Origin: an uncultured Opitutia bacterium
GTDB taxonomy: Bacteria > Verrucomicrobiota > Verrucomicrobiia > Opitutales > UBA953
DNA length: 22,422 bases
Reading direction: 5' to 3'
Assembly (NCBI GenBank): GCA_903829855.1
Contig: CAIKRN010000006.1
Coordinates: forward strand, 1-22,422
Part shown: positions 7,409 through 15,344 of the stretch, piece after piece
How positions within the stretch are numbered: position 1 is the first letter of the stretch
How the letters are laid out: each line of letters starts with the position of its first letter
The notes under the pieces: generated by a model
Databases searched by the model: none
What the model was told of the DNA's origin: nothing
What the model saw: only the letters and a program-made list of their open reading frames with translations
Position numbers and translations under genes: made by a program

Positions 7409-8427
7409 TAAACTTTAGCGCCCGGGGAAGGATTATCGCCGGCGATACCCTTACGCATCTCCGTGTCGGAGCGCAGGTTCTCCAGGCGCTGGAAATCCAT
7501 GTAGCCCATGCGGCCGGAGCGCAGCGCATCGGCGAGCGCCTGCGGAATCTGGGCCTCGGCTTCCACGACGCGGGCGCGCATTTCTTCCACGCGAGCACGC
7601 ATTTCCTGCTCGAGCGCAACGGCGGCGGCGCGGCGGATTTCAGCCTGGGCCTGGGCCATATTCTTATTGGCGTTGGCCTGGGCCTCTTGGAGCATCGCAC
7701 CGATATTATCACCCACGTCGACATCCGCGATGTCGATGGACATGATCTCGTAAGCGGTGTTGGCGTCGAGTCCGCGCTCCAGGACGGTCTTGGAAATACG
7801 GTCCGGATTCTCCAGCACAACCTTGTAGCTCTCGGAGGAACCAATGGTGGTGACAATGCCTTCGCCGACGCGGGCGATGATCGTCTCTTCCTGGGCGCCA
7901 CCGACGAAACGATCGAGGTTAGTACGAACGGTCACGCGCGCCTTTACTTTTACCTGAATGCCATCCTTGGCGACCGCATCGATGGTGGTGCGACCGCTCG
8001 CCGGATTAGGCACATCGATAACCTTCGGGCTGACGGAAGTGAGGACCGCCTCAAGGACAGATTTATTCGTTCCGCGGGTGGCGATATCGATGGCACAGGC
8101 ACGATTCCAATCAAGGTGAAGGCCGGCTTTCTGCGCGGCGATGAGTGCCTGCACCGTCTGCACGATGTTGCCGCCCGCGAGGTAATGGGCGTCAATCTTT
8201 TCGACTTCGACGACCAAGCCGGCCTTGGTCGCGGCAATCTTAGCATCGACAATCACCGTGTAGGGCACGCCGCGCAGGCGCATGCCGACGAGGTCGAAAA
8301 GCCCGACCTCAGCCCCAGCGAGCCGGGCCCGCACCCAAACCGCGAGGAAGGAGAGCAGGAAGAGCACGAGCAGGAGCAGGGCGCCTGCTGCAACGAAGAT
8401 AATAATATTAGTCATTTGTTCGGGCAT
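7408..8427 (-). CDS. floA: Flotillin-like protein FloA
   Basis: 339 residues from an ATG. An N-terminal membrane segment (about 7-31) is followed by a SPFH/flotillin domain with the UPF0365/FloA hallmarks: RLAGAEVGLFDLVGMRLRGV, HYLAGGNIVQTVQALIAAQKA, KVKARVTVRTNLDRFVGGA and GEGIVTTIGSS. A long Ala/Glu/Arg coiled coil follows (QANANKNMAQAQAEIRRAAA onward), then a conserved-looking end GYMDFQRLENLRSDTEMR. Its length is close to B. subtilis FloA (331). It should sit on the inner membrane face and organise membrane microdomains. It is preceded by nfeD (9-base gap), the usual partner, and followed by the small membrane protein with a 1-base overlap. Confidence 0.95.
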   Translation of the reverse strand: MPEQMTNIIIFVAAGALLLLVLFLLSFLAVWVRARLAGAEVGLFDLVGMRLRGVPYTVIVDAKIAATKAGLVVEVEKIDAHYLAGGNIVQTVQALIAAQKAGLHLDWNRACAIDIATRGTNKSVLEAVLTSVSPKVIDVPNPASGRTTIDAVAKDGIQVKVKARVTVRTNLDRFVGGAQEETIIARVGEGIVTTIGSSESYKVVLENPDRISKTVLERGLDANTAYEIMSIDIADVDVGDNIGAMLQEAQANANKNMAQAQAEIRRAAAVALEQEMRARVEEMRARVVEAEAQIPQALADALRSGRMGYMDFQRLENLRSDTEMRKGIAGDNPSPGAKV

Positions 8428-8436
8428 GGGAAAAAT

Positions 8437-8940
8437 TTAGCGGACACGGCGGACGGCGACGCGGCCAGCAGCGGCCTCGGTGACGATGACGGCGGCGCCG
8501 CGATCGACAAAGCCATCGAGCGAGAAAGCTTCGACCAAGACCCCTTCGATCTCAATCGTGCCGGAAGGGGCAAGGGCCGTCGAAGCCACCGCGGCTTTGC
8601 CCACATAGATAGCATATCCAGCCGCAGCCGGCACTGCTGACCCCGCATTACTGCTGGAGTTGATCATCGAGCGGCCAATCGACGTGTGGGGAAGGAAGCG
8701 GCGGAATGCGAAGAATTCTAAGGCGAGTGCCACGACGAAAATCGCTGAGAATAAGGCGCAGATCCCCGCTCCGGCCGACGCGGAGAGATAGATGCCAGCG
8801 AAAGACACCACCGCACCGAGGAAGCCCAAAATTACCGTCGGTAGAAAAAACTCAGCGGCAATTAAGACCAAGCCCGCGGCCAAGAGACTCGCTGGCACCA
8901 AGAGGGCAACTTCGGCTGATTCTGCGGCGAGCATCGACAT
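8437..8940 (-). CDS. NfeD-like membrane protein, short form
   Basis: 167 residues from the ATG at 8938-8940. An upstream TTG at 8976 would add 12 polar residues before the membrane region and was not preferred. Three or four membrane helices occupy about residues 10-85, including LVLIAAEFFLPTVILGFLG. After a Ser/Ala/Gly linker, the last 60 residues form a small beta domain with GKAAVASTALAPSGTIEIEG and a final VRRVR, matching the OB-fold of NfeD. The serine-protease half of long NfeD is absent, so this is the short type usually paired with flotillins, and floA follows after 9 bases. It probably anchors or modulates FloA assemblies. The 133 bases between this gene and the divergent gene at 9074 must hold both promoters; none was convincing. 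Confidence 0.87.
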   Translation of the reverse strand: MSMLAAESAEVALLVPASLLAAGLVLIAAEFFLPTVILGFLGAVVSFAGIYLSASAGAGICALFSAIFVVALALEFFAFRRFLPHTSIGRSMINSSSNAGSAVPAAAGYAIYVGKAAVASTALAPSGTIEIEGVLVEAFSLDGFVDRGAAVIVTEAAAGRVAVRRVR

Positions 8941-9073
8941 GGGACTAAGATAGCGGGGTCCCTTCCCTGTTTCCAATCTTTTCCAGAAACGAACTCCTAT
9001 AAAATCCTACTTAAAATATACCCGAATCGCCGTCTCGCTTGCAGGAATGGCCCGCCCGCCCCTAATCTAAGCC

Positions 9074-9598
9074 ATGCCCAAGAAACCGCCCGCCCCCCGG
9101 CGCACCCACGTGAAGGAAGCTCACCTCGTCCTCCAGGACGCACTGCTCAAGGTGGGCGCCGCAGTGGACCGCTCCAAAGGTGCCCAACAGAAAGCCCACG
9201 CCGAAGTCGCCAAGAAACTCGGAGTCTCGACCTCCATGCTCTACAAGTGGCGCGAGCCATCAGAAAAAGGCAGCGGCCATCCCAATCCGCTCGAGCGGAC
9301 CGCGATTCTGATCGAGGCCACGGGCGATACGCGCATCGCCGACTGGGTTGCCCAGCGAGCAGGCGGCCAATTTACCGTCGATGATCTGGCGACCCCTCCG
9401 ACCGCCCTCGACAAGGCAGCCAACGCCCTCGTGCGCGAGTTTGGCTTGCTGATCGCGGAAGTCGTCGACGCCATCGAAGACCATCGGATCACGCCCGACG
9501 AATCCCAGTCGCTCCGCGAGAAATGGAATGGCTTGCGCAAACGGGCCGAAATCTTTGTGCGCACCTGCGAGAAGGGCGACTACGGCCCCAAGGCCTGA
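9074..9598 (+). CDS. HTH protein resembling phage CII-type regulators (Phage_CP76)
   Basis: 174 residues from an ATG, with a basic Pro-rich start (MPKKPPAPRR). A helix-turn-helix lies at about residues 43-60 (AHAEVAKKLGVSTSMLYKWREP). Next comes a segment typical of CII/Cox-type phage regulators: NPLERTAILIEATGDTRIADWVAQRAGG. The C-terminal half (about 112-165) looks like a helical dimerisation hairpin. No other phage gene surrounds it; peptide deformylase follows 44 bases later on the same strand. It is more likely a domesticated chromosomal regulator than part of a prophage. Targets are unknown. The fold is fairly sure; the family name rests on recall of the pattern. Confidence 0.75.
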   Translation: MPKKPPAPRRTHVKEAHLVLQDALLKVGAAVDRSKGAQQKAHAEVAKKLGVSTSMLYKWREPSEKGSGHPNPLERTAILIEATGDTRIADWVAQRAGGQFTVDDLATPPTALDKAANALVREFGLLIAEVVDAIEDHRITPDESQSLREKWNGLRKRAEIFVRTCEKGDYGPKA

Positions 9599-9642
9599 CG
9601 CTTTTCGCTTTCCCCGCTCCGGCGAGTATGTAACCAGAAGGC

Positions 9643-10221
9643 ATGGCTGACTTCATCATCCGTCCTTACGGCGACCCGATTCTCCGGGCGAAGGGCGAAC
9701 CTGTGAAGGAGTTCGGACCCGCTTTGCGTTCATTAGGTGAAGCCATGCTAGGCGCCATGCGGACAGCCAAAGGCATTGGACTCGCTGCGCCTCAGGTCGG
9801 CCTTTCGCTTCAACTGTTCGTCATGAATGTGAAAGACGAGGACTACCAGCCCGTGCTCGATGGCAAGGCCTGCGAGCCAGCGGACATCATGCCCATGCTC
9901 TTGGCCAATGCCATCGTGACCGTCCTTCCAGGCGAGCCCGACATCTATACCGAAGGGTGTCTCTCTTTTCCCGGAATTACCGGCGAGGTCGAGCGCGTCG
10001 AACGAGCCATCGTCCGTTATCGCGATGCCGAAGGCGCACCCCACGTACTCGAATGTGAAGGCCTGCTAGCGCGATGCGTGCAGCACGAACATGACCATTG
10101 CCAAGGCGTGCTCTTCATCGACCGCATGTCCCGCCCACACCAGTTACTCACGGCCGCCAAAGTGAAAAAGCTTCAACGCGCGACCATCGCCGAAATGAAG
10201 GCCGCCCGTAAAAAGGCCTAA
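9643..10221 (+). CDS. def: Peptide deformylase
   Basis: 192 residues from an ATG with AGAAGG just before it, one of the few SD-like sequences in this window. All three catalytic motifs are intact: GIGLAAP (44-50), EGCLS (104-108) and HEHDH (148-152). Cys106, His148 and His152 bind the catalytic metal and Glu149 is the general base. The enzyme removes the formyl group from the N-terminal methionine of nascent proteins. The insert between motifs 1 and 2 (about 64-90, DEDYQPVLDGKACEPADIMP) is longer than in E. coli Def. No fmt gene is adjacent. The stop lies 2 bases from the stop of the convergent gene. Confidence 0.96.
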   Translation: MADFIIRPYGDPILRAKGEPVKEFGPALRSLGEAMLGAMRTAKGIGLAAPQVGLSLQLFVMNVKDEDYQPVLDGKACEPADIMPMLLANAIVTVLPGEPDIYTEGCLSFPGITGEVERVERAIVRYRDAEGAPHVLECEGLLARCVQHEHDHCQGVLFIDRMSRPHQLLTAAKVKKLQRATIAEMKAARKKA

Positions 10222-10223
10222 AC

Positions 10224-11438
10224 TTACTTGGCGACAGGCTTAGGGGTGTCGTCGACGCGCAGCACCAACTGGCCAACTTCCACGTTGGTGGCGCCAACCG
10301 CTTTCGCCGAGACTTGAAAGACCGTCTCTTTAGCGTCGGGCTTTTCGGCTTTGCCCGGAACAACCCGCCAGTGAGCACGCACCCCATCCACACCCGGCGT
10401 ACCCAATCCCGTCACCACCGCGACATACGGGCTCGCGGAGATGCCGAGCTTCGTCTGGCGGACCGCCGCTTGGGTGAGCATGGCGGAACCAATGCCGGTG
10501 CTTTCCTTTTCGAAGGCAAAGACCCAATCACCCGAGGACGATAGGCGAGGTACGAAACTGTGCTGGTCTTTAAGGATAATAGTCGCCGTCTTTGGTGCGG
10601 CCGAAGTATCCAATGGCAAGGGCGAGGTCAGGTAGGCTTCCGACGCAAGAATTCGCATCGTGTAAACATCGGCAAGGCGAACGAAGAGCAGCCCCAGTGA
10701 ACCCTCGTTGGGCAGGGCGTAAAACTCAGCCCAAAGGACGGCGTCCTGACGCGCAGATAAAGCCGGCTTAAGGCCCCTAGAAATCGCCGGGGTCGACTTC
10801 TCATCCGCCGCCGGAATGTAAGCATAGCCCTCCGCGGGCACGGCGACGAGGGACTTGTCATCCGCCTTGGTCCATGCGGCGCGCAAATCGTCCGACAACG
10901 TGGTCGTGCGCAGGAGCTTGCCGTCATTCTGCATGACCACGGCACCCAAGAGGTGGACTTTTGTGAAACCAGCATCCCGGGCCTGCTTCTGCAGGCGAAC
11001 CGCGGCATGACTGATGGAAACATTCCAGGCGCCCTGCGGGAACTCGCTCGTAAATTCGAGCGGCTTCATTTTCTCCGCAAGACGCGCGGCCGCGGCCGCT
11101 CGCAGGCGAACCAATGATGGTAAGGCCTGTTGGATCTGGACGTTACCTTGATCGATAATTTTTTGGGCCCGGGCTTTGGCCTCTTCAGGGGTCTCGGTCA
11201 GATTGCCCTTGGTCGGACTCTTGATCGCCTTTGGGTCAGGCGGGCGAATCATGTTCATGATGCTCATCCCTTGATTCGCTCGCGTTTCACCCGCCCGCGT
11301 GAGCCGTTGAGCTGAAGCCCATTCAGCCAACTCGGCTGGGTTTAAATATTTGATGACCTCAGCGTCGGGCATGACTGGAGCCGTCGGCGCTACCTCGCCA
11401 GCGGCGAGCAGGAAAAAAGAGGCCAGGAGAGCGTGCAT
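10224..11438 (-). CDS. Exported protein of unknown function, downstream of HPr
   Basis: 404 residues from an ATG 5 bases after the HPr stop, so the two are co-transcribed. The N-terminus is a short signal peptide (HALLASFFLLAAG). The mature part starts with a helical region (YLNPAELAEWASAQRL) and a linker with several Lys/Pro. A long helical segment at about 85-130 (GNVQIQQALPSLVRLRAAAAARLAEKMK) is followed by a beta-rich region (GAWNVSISHAAVRLQ, VHLLGAVVMQNDGKLL, VLWAEFYALPNEGSLGLLFV) and C-terminal strands (VEVGQLVLRVDD). No catalytic motif or known domain was recognised. It may be an envelope protein peculiar to the lineage. The coupling with HPr is probably only genomic. Confidence 0.75.
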   Translation of the reverse strand: MHALLASFFLLAAGEVAPTAPVMPDAEVIKYLNPAELAEWASAQRLTRAGETRANQGMSIMNMIRPPDPKAIKSPTKGNLTETPEEAKARAQKIIDQGNVQIQQALPSLVRLRAAAAARLAEKMKPLEFTSEFPQGAWNVSISHAAVRLQKQARDAGFTKVHLLGAVVMQNDGKLLRTTTLSDDLRAAWTKADDKSLVAVPAEGYAYIPAADEKSTPAISRGLKPALSARQDAVLWAEFYALPNEGSLGLLFVRLADVYTMRILASEAYLTSPLPLDTSAAPKTATIILKDQHSFVPRLSSSGDWVFAFEKESTGIGSAMLTQAAVRQTKLGISASPYVAVVTGLGTPGVDGVRAHWRVVPGKAEKPDAKETVFQVSAKAVGATNVEVGQLVLRVDDTPKPVAK

Positions 11439-11443
11439 GAGGA

Positions 11444-11731
11444 TTAGGATTCGTCGAACTTGCGGGCAAAGAGAGCGTCCATCTCATCCAGGAAAGTGGC
11501 GGCGTCCTTGCCGCGGGCGGAGAAGCGGAGCTTTGAGCCCTGGCCGGCGGCGAGCATCATGAGTCCCATGATACTTTTGCCGTTCACGGATTCCTCGTCC
11601 TTGGAAACAGTGATATCCACCTCGGGGTACCGATTGGCCAACCGGACAATCTGGGCAGCCGGCCGGGTGTGGATACCCATGCGGTTCTGAACGGTGAATT
11701 CTCGGGCCAAAGCCTCGTGGGTTTCTTCCAT
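11444..11731 (-). CDS. ptsH: HPr-family phosphocarrier protein
   Basis: 95 residues from the ATG at 11729-11731. A further upstream in-frame start at 11800 would add 23 residues not found in HPr and was rejected. The active-site histidine is His21 in MGIHTRPAAQ and the regulatory serine is Ser53 in VNGKSIMGLMML, both at the spacing seen in B. subtilis HPr (His15, Ser46). The phosphocarrier normally passes phosphate from enzyme I to sugar-specific EII proteins. No enzyme I, EII or HPr kinase gene lies in the window. The conserved serine site means HPr kinase control remains possible, so a mainly regulatory role is plausible. It starts a two-gene operon, divergent from the pyruvate dehydrogenase genes. 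Confidence 0.93.
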   Translation of the reverse strand: MEETHEALAREFTVQNRMGIHTRPAAQIVRLANRYPEVDITVSKDEESVNGKSIMGLMMLAAGQGSKLRFSARGKDAATFLDEMDALFARKFDES

Positions 11732-11780
11732 GTTAAAGGGGTCGGTCCTGCGACATGCGTAGGATAGACGAAAAGGGACG

Positions 11781-11841
11781 CCCGCCGCAAGGCGGGTCAA
11801 GGCAAATTGAGCCCCCGGGAGGGGACGCTTGACCTTCCCGG
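11781..11841 (+). promoter_or_regulatory. Two hairpins in the leader region of the pyruvate dehydrogenase operon
   Basis: The 143-base gap between divergent ptsH and the E1 alpha gene contains two inverted repeats. The first is CCCGCC-GCAA-GGCGGG (11781-11796), with a GNRA-type loop when read on the plus strand. The second pairs CCGGGAGGG (11815-11823) with CCTTCCCGG (11833-11841), nine pairs including one G-T, around a 9-base loop. The second ends 33 bases before the GTG start. Neither has a T-tract. They may shape the pdh 5' UTR or the ptsH promoter. Confidence 0.3.
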
Positions 11842-11874
11842 CTAGACCTCTCCAATCAAACCAAACGAACTACC

Positions 11875-12981
11875 GTGGCCAAGCCCGCTGTCCTCACCCA
11901 TCCGGAATCCCTGAAGCGCCCTGCCGGCCCTTCAGAGTATGCCAAAGACCCGGTCAACGCCGCGCTGACAAAGGCCGAGAAGATCGCCCTTTACACCAAA
12001 ATGGCTCGTATCCGCCATTTTGAACAGCGCTGCATCCGCATCTACCAGCAGGGTAAGATCGGTGGCTTCCTTCACCTCTACGTCGGCCAGGAGGCGGTTG
12101 CCGCCGGCACTATCTCCCTCCTTGGCAAACATGACCACCTGATCACCGGCTACCGCGATCACGGCCACGGCCTTATGGTCGGCATGGGCATGAACGAGTG
12201 TATGGCGGAATTGACGGGTCGGGTGACGGGCTGCTCCCAAGGCAAGGGTGGCTCGATGCACTATTTCGCCCCTGATAAGAACTATTGGGGCGGCCACGGC
12301 ATCGTGGGCGGTCAAGCTCCGCTCGGCACGGGCCTTGCCTATGCAGTCAAATATATGGGCCAGAAGGGTAGCTGTCTCGTCTACATGGGCGATGGTGCCG
12401 TCAACCAAGGCGCGGTACACGAAGCCTACAACCTGGCCTCCCTGTGGGATCTCCCGGTCATTTTCGTCGTCGAGAACAACGGCTACTCGATGGGCACCTC
12501 CCAAGAGCGCTCCACCGCCCACCCCGGCTGCCTCGCTAAACGTGCTGAAGGCTACAATATGGCCTGGGATGTGATCAACGGACACGACGTCTATGAAGTC
12601 CGCGCCAAGACCGCCATCGCCCTGAAGCGCGCCCACGAAGAATCTAAGCCGACCGTTCTCGAGATCTTCACCTACCGCTACTTCGGCCACTCGATGGCCG
12701 ACCCGGATAAGACCTACCGCGATAAAGAAGAAATCAAGGAGTACCGCGAAAAGAAAGACCCGGTCCTCGCCTTCGAACAGGAACTGCTCCGCGAGAAAGT
12801 CCTGACCCCTGAACTCTCCCTGAAGATTAACGAGGAAGCGATGGCGGAGGCCGATAAGGCCGCCATCTTCGCCGATGAATCACCCGACCCCACGGTGGCC
12901 GATATCACCAAGCATATCTACTGGGAAGAGGACAACCGCGGGCCGAAGACCACAAGCCGCGGCACCATCATCTTCGAATAA
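11875..12981 (+). CDS. pdhA: Pyruvate dehydrogenase E1 component, alpha subunit
   Basis: 368 residues from a GTG start; the first ATG downstream (12001) would remove about 42 residues that belong to the family's N-terminal extension. The thiamine-diphosphate motif begins at GDGAVNQGAVHEA (172-184) and closes at ENNGYSMGT (200-208). The phosphorylation-loop region YRYFGHSMADP (267-277) is typical of E1 alpha. With the beta subunit it decarboxylates pyruvate and reductively acetylates the lipoyl arm of E2 in the cytoplasm. A branched-chain 2-oxoacid substrate is less likely but not excluded. It begins the three-gene operon, 21 bases before the beta gene. No Shine-Dalgarno sequence is seen before the GTG. 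Confidence 0.93.
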   Translation: MAKPAVLTHPESLKRPAGPSEYAKDPVNAALTKAEKIALYTKMARIRHFEQRCIRIYQQGKIGGFLHLYVGQEAVAAGTISLLGKHDHLITGYRDHGHGLMVGMGMNECMAELTGRVTGCSQGKGGSMHYFAPDKNYWGGHGIVGGQAPLGTGLAYAVKYMGQKGSCLVYMGDGAVNQGAVHEAYNLASLWDLPVIFVVENNGYSMGTSQERSTAHPGCLAKRAEGYNMAWDVINGHDVYEVRAKTAIALKRAHEESKPTVLEIFTYRYFGHSMADPDKTYRDKEEIKEYREKKDPVLAFEQELLREKVLTPELSLKINEEAMAEADKAAIFADESPDPTVADITKHIYWEEDNRGPKTTSRGTIIFE

Positions 12982-13002
12982 CCCTTCTTCGCACACACTG
13001 TT

Positions 13003-13980
13003 ATGGCTGTCATTTCCTACCGCGAGGCGCTCCGCGCCGCAATGCGCGAAGAACTTAAGCGCGACGACAAGGTCGTCATCATGGGCGAAGAAGTCGCCCA
13101 GTTCAACGGCGCGTATAAAGTCACCGAAGGTCTCCTCAAGGAGTTCGGTCCGAAGCGCATCGTCGACACCCCGATTTCCGAAGCGGGCTTCATCGGCCTG
13201 GGCATTGGCGCCTCGATGCTCGGCATCCGCCCAGTGATGGAACTGATGTTCTGGTCCTTCTCGTACGTCGCGTTCGACCAAATCGTAAACAACGCAGGCA
13301 ACATCCGCTACATGTCCGGCGGACTTATCAATTGCCCGATCGTTATCCGCGGCCCCGGCAACGGTGGCACCAACGTCGGCGCTACCCACTCCCATACACC
13401 CGAGGCCATCCTCGCCTCCCACCCCGGTATCAAGGTGGTCTGCCCAGCCACCCCGTACGACGCGAAGGGCCTGCTCAAAGCCGCCATCCGCGATAACGAC
13501 CCGGTGTACGTGATGGAGAACACGATTCTTTATAACGATAAGGGCGAAGTGCCGGACGAAGACTATATCGTGCCACTCGGCGTCGCCGACGTAAAGCGCG
13601 TGGGCACCGACCTCACCATCGTGGCCCACGGCCGGGCCGTCATCACGAGCCTCAAGGCCGCCGAGATCCTGGAACAGGAACACGGCGTCAGCGTCGAAGT
13701 CGTCGACCTCCGCTCCATCCGTCCGCTCGACGAAGAAACCATCCTCGCCTCCGTCCGGAAGACGCACCGCGCCCTGCTCGTCGAAGAAAATAAGCCCTTC
13801 TGTGGCGTCGACGCCCAGGTCGCTTACCTCATCCAGTCGAAGGCCTTCGACGAACTCGATGCCCCGATCCACCGCGTGTCCTCGATCGACGCTCCGCAGA
13901 TTTACTGCAAGCGCATGGAAGACCAGCAGCTCCCCGACGTGAATCGCGTCGTCCGCGAAGCCCTCAAGGTCCTCGCCTAA
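13003..13980 (+). CDS. pdhB: Pyruvate dehydrogenase E1 component, beta subunit
   Basis: 325 residues from an ATG. The transketolase-like pyrimidine-binding domain occupies the first half (MGEEVAQFNGAYKVTEGLL, DTPISEAGFIGLGIGASMLG, FDQIVNNAGNIRYMSGG), with an E1-beta signature in PIVIRGPGNGGTNVGATHS. The C-terminal transketolase domain follows (LTIVAHGRAVITSLKAAEIL, VVDLRSIRPLDEETI). The glutamate in ISEAGF is the expected cofactor-activating residue. It pairs with the alpha subunit into the alpha2-beta2 E1 enzyme. Its length is normal for the family. It is 21 bases after pdhA and 21 bases before the E2 gene, with no ribosome site evident at either. Confidence 0.95.
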   Translation: MAVISYREALRAAMREELKRDDKVVIMGEEVAQFNGAYKVTEGLLKEFGPKRIVDTPISEAGFIGLGIGASMLGIRPVMELMFWSFSYVAFDQIVNNAGNIRYMSGGLINCPIVIRGPGNGGTNVGATHSHTPEAILASHPGIKVVCPATPYDAKGLLKAAIRDNDPVYVMENTILYNDKGEVPDEDYIVPLGVADVKRVGTDLTIVAHGRAVITSLKAAEILEQEHGVSVEVVDLRSIRPLDEETILASVRKTHRALLVEENKPFCGVDAQVAYLIQSKAFDELDAPIHRVSSIDAPQIYCKRMEDQQLPDVNRVVREALKVLA

Positions 13981-14001
13981 TCCCCCACCCTCTTAAACCC
14001 G

Positions 14002-15285
14002 ATGGCTGAAATTATCGATATGCCGAAGCTCTCCGACACGATGTCGGTGGGGACTTTGGTTAAATGGAACATCAAGGAAGGCCAAGTCGTGGCCTTCGGC
14101 GATATCTTGGGCGAAATCGAAACCGATAAGGCGACGATGGAACTCTCGTGCACCGTACCGGGCACCATCCTCAAACTCTACGCCGCCGCCGGTGCTCAGC
14201 TCCCCGTGGGCGCTCCGATCTGCGCCATCGGCAAGAAGGGTGAAGCCGCCCCCGAGCCCACCGCCGCTCCCGCACCGAAGGCTCCGGCGAGCGCTGTCCC
14301 GGCGATTCCGGAAAAAGCCGAAGTTAGCTGCGTACCCGCCGCACCCGCTTCCTCTGGTTCAGTCGCTTCTCAATCTGACGCCTCGCGCACCAAGGCTTCA
14401 CCTTACGCCAAGCGCATGGCTGAAAAGGCCGCCCTCAATGTCGCTTCCCTCGCCGGCTCCGGTCCAGGTGGCCGCGTGGTCGGACGCGATGTCGCCGCCG
14501 CCGCTTCAGCTCCGGCTGCCGCTACCCCTTCTGGTCCGCTCAATGTGGCCGTGGCTCCACCGGCGGACGGCAAAGGCATCCAGCCTGACGCCGATGTCCC
14601 CGTAGGCGGCATGCGCCAGACCATCGCCCGTCGTCTCCTTGAGTCGAAGATCACCGTACCTCACTTCTACCTCGAAGTCGAAGTCGATGCCGCCCCCCTC
14701 ATGGCCATGCGCGAATCGCTGAACAAGCGCCTCGCGGAAGCCGGTGGTGAAGCTGCGATTAAACTCTCGGTGAATGACTTCATTTTGAAGGCCTCTGCGG
14801 AAGCCCTCCGCCGCGTCCCCGCGGTCAACGCCTCCTGGGCGGGCACGAGCATCCGGACCCACAGCGCAGTTCACCTCTCCTTCGGCGTCGCCCTCGAAGA
14901 TGGCCTGGTCACCCCCGTCATCCGCGACGCGCACGCTAAGACGCTCAAGGATATCGCCATCGAAGCCAAGGCCCTCATCGGTAAAGCCCGCTCGAAGAAG
15001 CTCACCCCGAATGAGATGTCGGGCTCGACCTTCACGGTTACCAATCTCGGAATGTTTGGCGTCACCGGCTTCTTCGGCATCATCAACGTGCCTAACGCCG
15101 CGATTCTCTCCGTCGGCGCGACGATTAAGAAGCCCGTGGTCGACGCCCATGACCGTCTCGTGATTGGCCATCGTATGGTGATCGGCCTTTCTGGCGATCA
15201 CCGCGTAGTCGACGGCGCCAACGGCGCACAGTTCCTCCAGGCGCTCAAACAGCTCCTCGAAGAACCCGCCTTGATGCTGATCTAA
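14002..15285 (+). CDS. pdhC: Dihydrolipoamide acetyltransferase (E2 of pyruvate dehydrogenase)
   Basis: 427 residues from an ATG. Domain order: one lipoyl domain (1 to about 80) with lipoyl-lysine Lys43 in EIETDKATME; an Ala/Pro linker; a peripheral subunit-binding domain (about 131-164, SPYAKRMAEKAALNVASLAG then GRVVGRDV); a second Ala/Pro linker; and the catalytic domain (about 195-427). The latter ends with the active-site motif HRVVDG (His400, Asp404). It transfers the acetyl group from the lipoyl arm to CoA and forms the core of the complex. The lone lipoyl domain resembles Gram-positive and mitochondrial E2 rather than the three-domain E. coli type. The E3 gene is not adjacent; a terminator follows 21 bases after the stop. 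Confidence 0.95.
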   Translation: MAEIIDMPKLSDTMSVGTLVKWNIKEGQVVAFGDILGEIETDKATMELSCTVPGTILKLYAAAGAQLPVGAPICAIGKKGEAAPEPTAAPAPKAPASAVPAIPEKAEVSCVPAAPASSGSVASQSDASRTKASPYAKRMAEKAALNVASLAGSGPGGRVVGRDVAAAASAPAAATPSGPLNVAVAPPADGKGIQPDADVPVGGMRQTIARRLLESKITVPHFYLEVEVDAAPLMAMRESLNKRLAEAGGEAAIKLSVNDFILKASAEALRRVPAVNASWAGTSIRTHSAVHLSFGVALEDGLVTPVIRDAHAKTLKDIAIEAKALIGKARSKKLTPNEMSGSTFTVTNLGMFGVTGFFGIINVPNAAILSVGATIKKPVVDAHDRLVIGHRMVIGLSGDHRVVDGANGAQFLQALKQLLEEPALMLI

Positions 15286-15306
15286 GCGGAACGAAAACTT
15301 CCCTGC

Positions 15307-15338
15307 AAACCCGGGTCCGCGAGGCATCCGGGTTTTTT
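15307..15338 (+). terminator. Intrinsic terminator of the pyruvate dehydrogenase operon
   Basis: The stem pairs AAACCCGG (15307-15314) with CCGGGTTT (15328-15335) across a 13-base loop, and the T-run continues to 15338, six T in all. It lies 21 bases after the E2 stop and before the convergent SDR gene. The opposite strand has no T-tract after the stem, so it acts on plus-strand transcripts. Confidence 0.85.
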
Positions 15339-15344
15339 GTGCCT

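Noticed and set aside
7191..7901. Open frame of 236 codons on the minus strand in another frame of floA
   Set aside because: It crosses the end of floA and the next gene and is Arg/Pro/Ser-rich with no motif, while both real genes are coupled by a TAATG junction.
8941..8976. Upstream TTG start for the NfeD-like protein
   Set aside because: It adds 12 polar residues before the membrane segment, and the ATG at 8940 fits the family better.
9074..10221. Possible prophage remnant around the CII-like gene
   Set aside because: No integrase, structural phage genes, attachment repeats or tRNA are near. The next genes are housekeeping genes.
11732..11800. Upstream start for HPr
   Set aside because: It adds 23 residues absent from HPr proteins; the ATG at 11731 places the His and Ser sites at normal spacing.
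12880..13872. Long open frame (330 codons) on the minus strand
   Set aside because: It is antisense to the pyruvate dehydrogenase E1 beta gene, whose motifs are complete. The Asp/Gly/Val-rich composition is typical of shadow frames.
14192..14605. Open frame of 137 codons inside the E2 gene
   Set aside because: It is a shifted reading of the Ala/Pro-rich linkers of E2, giving a Leu/Pro/Arg-rich peptide.
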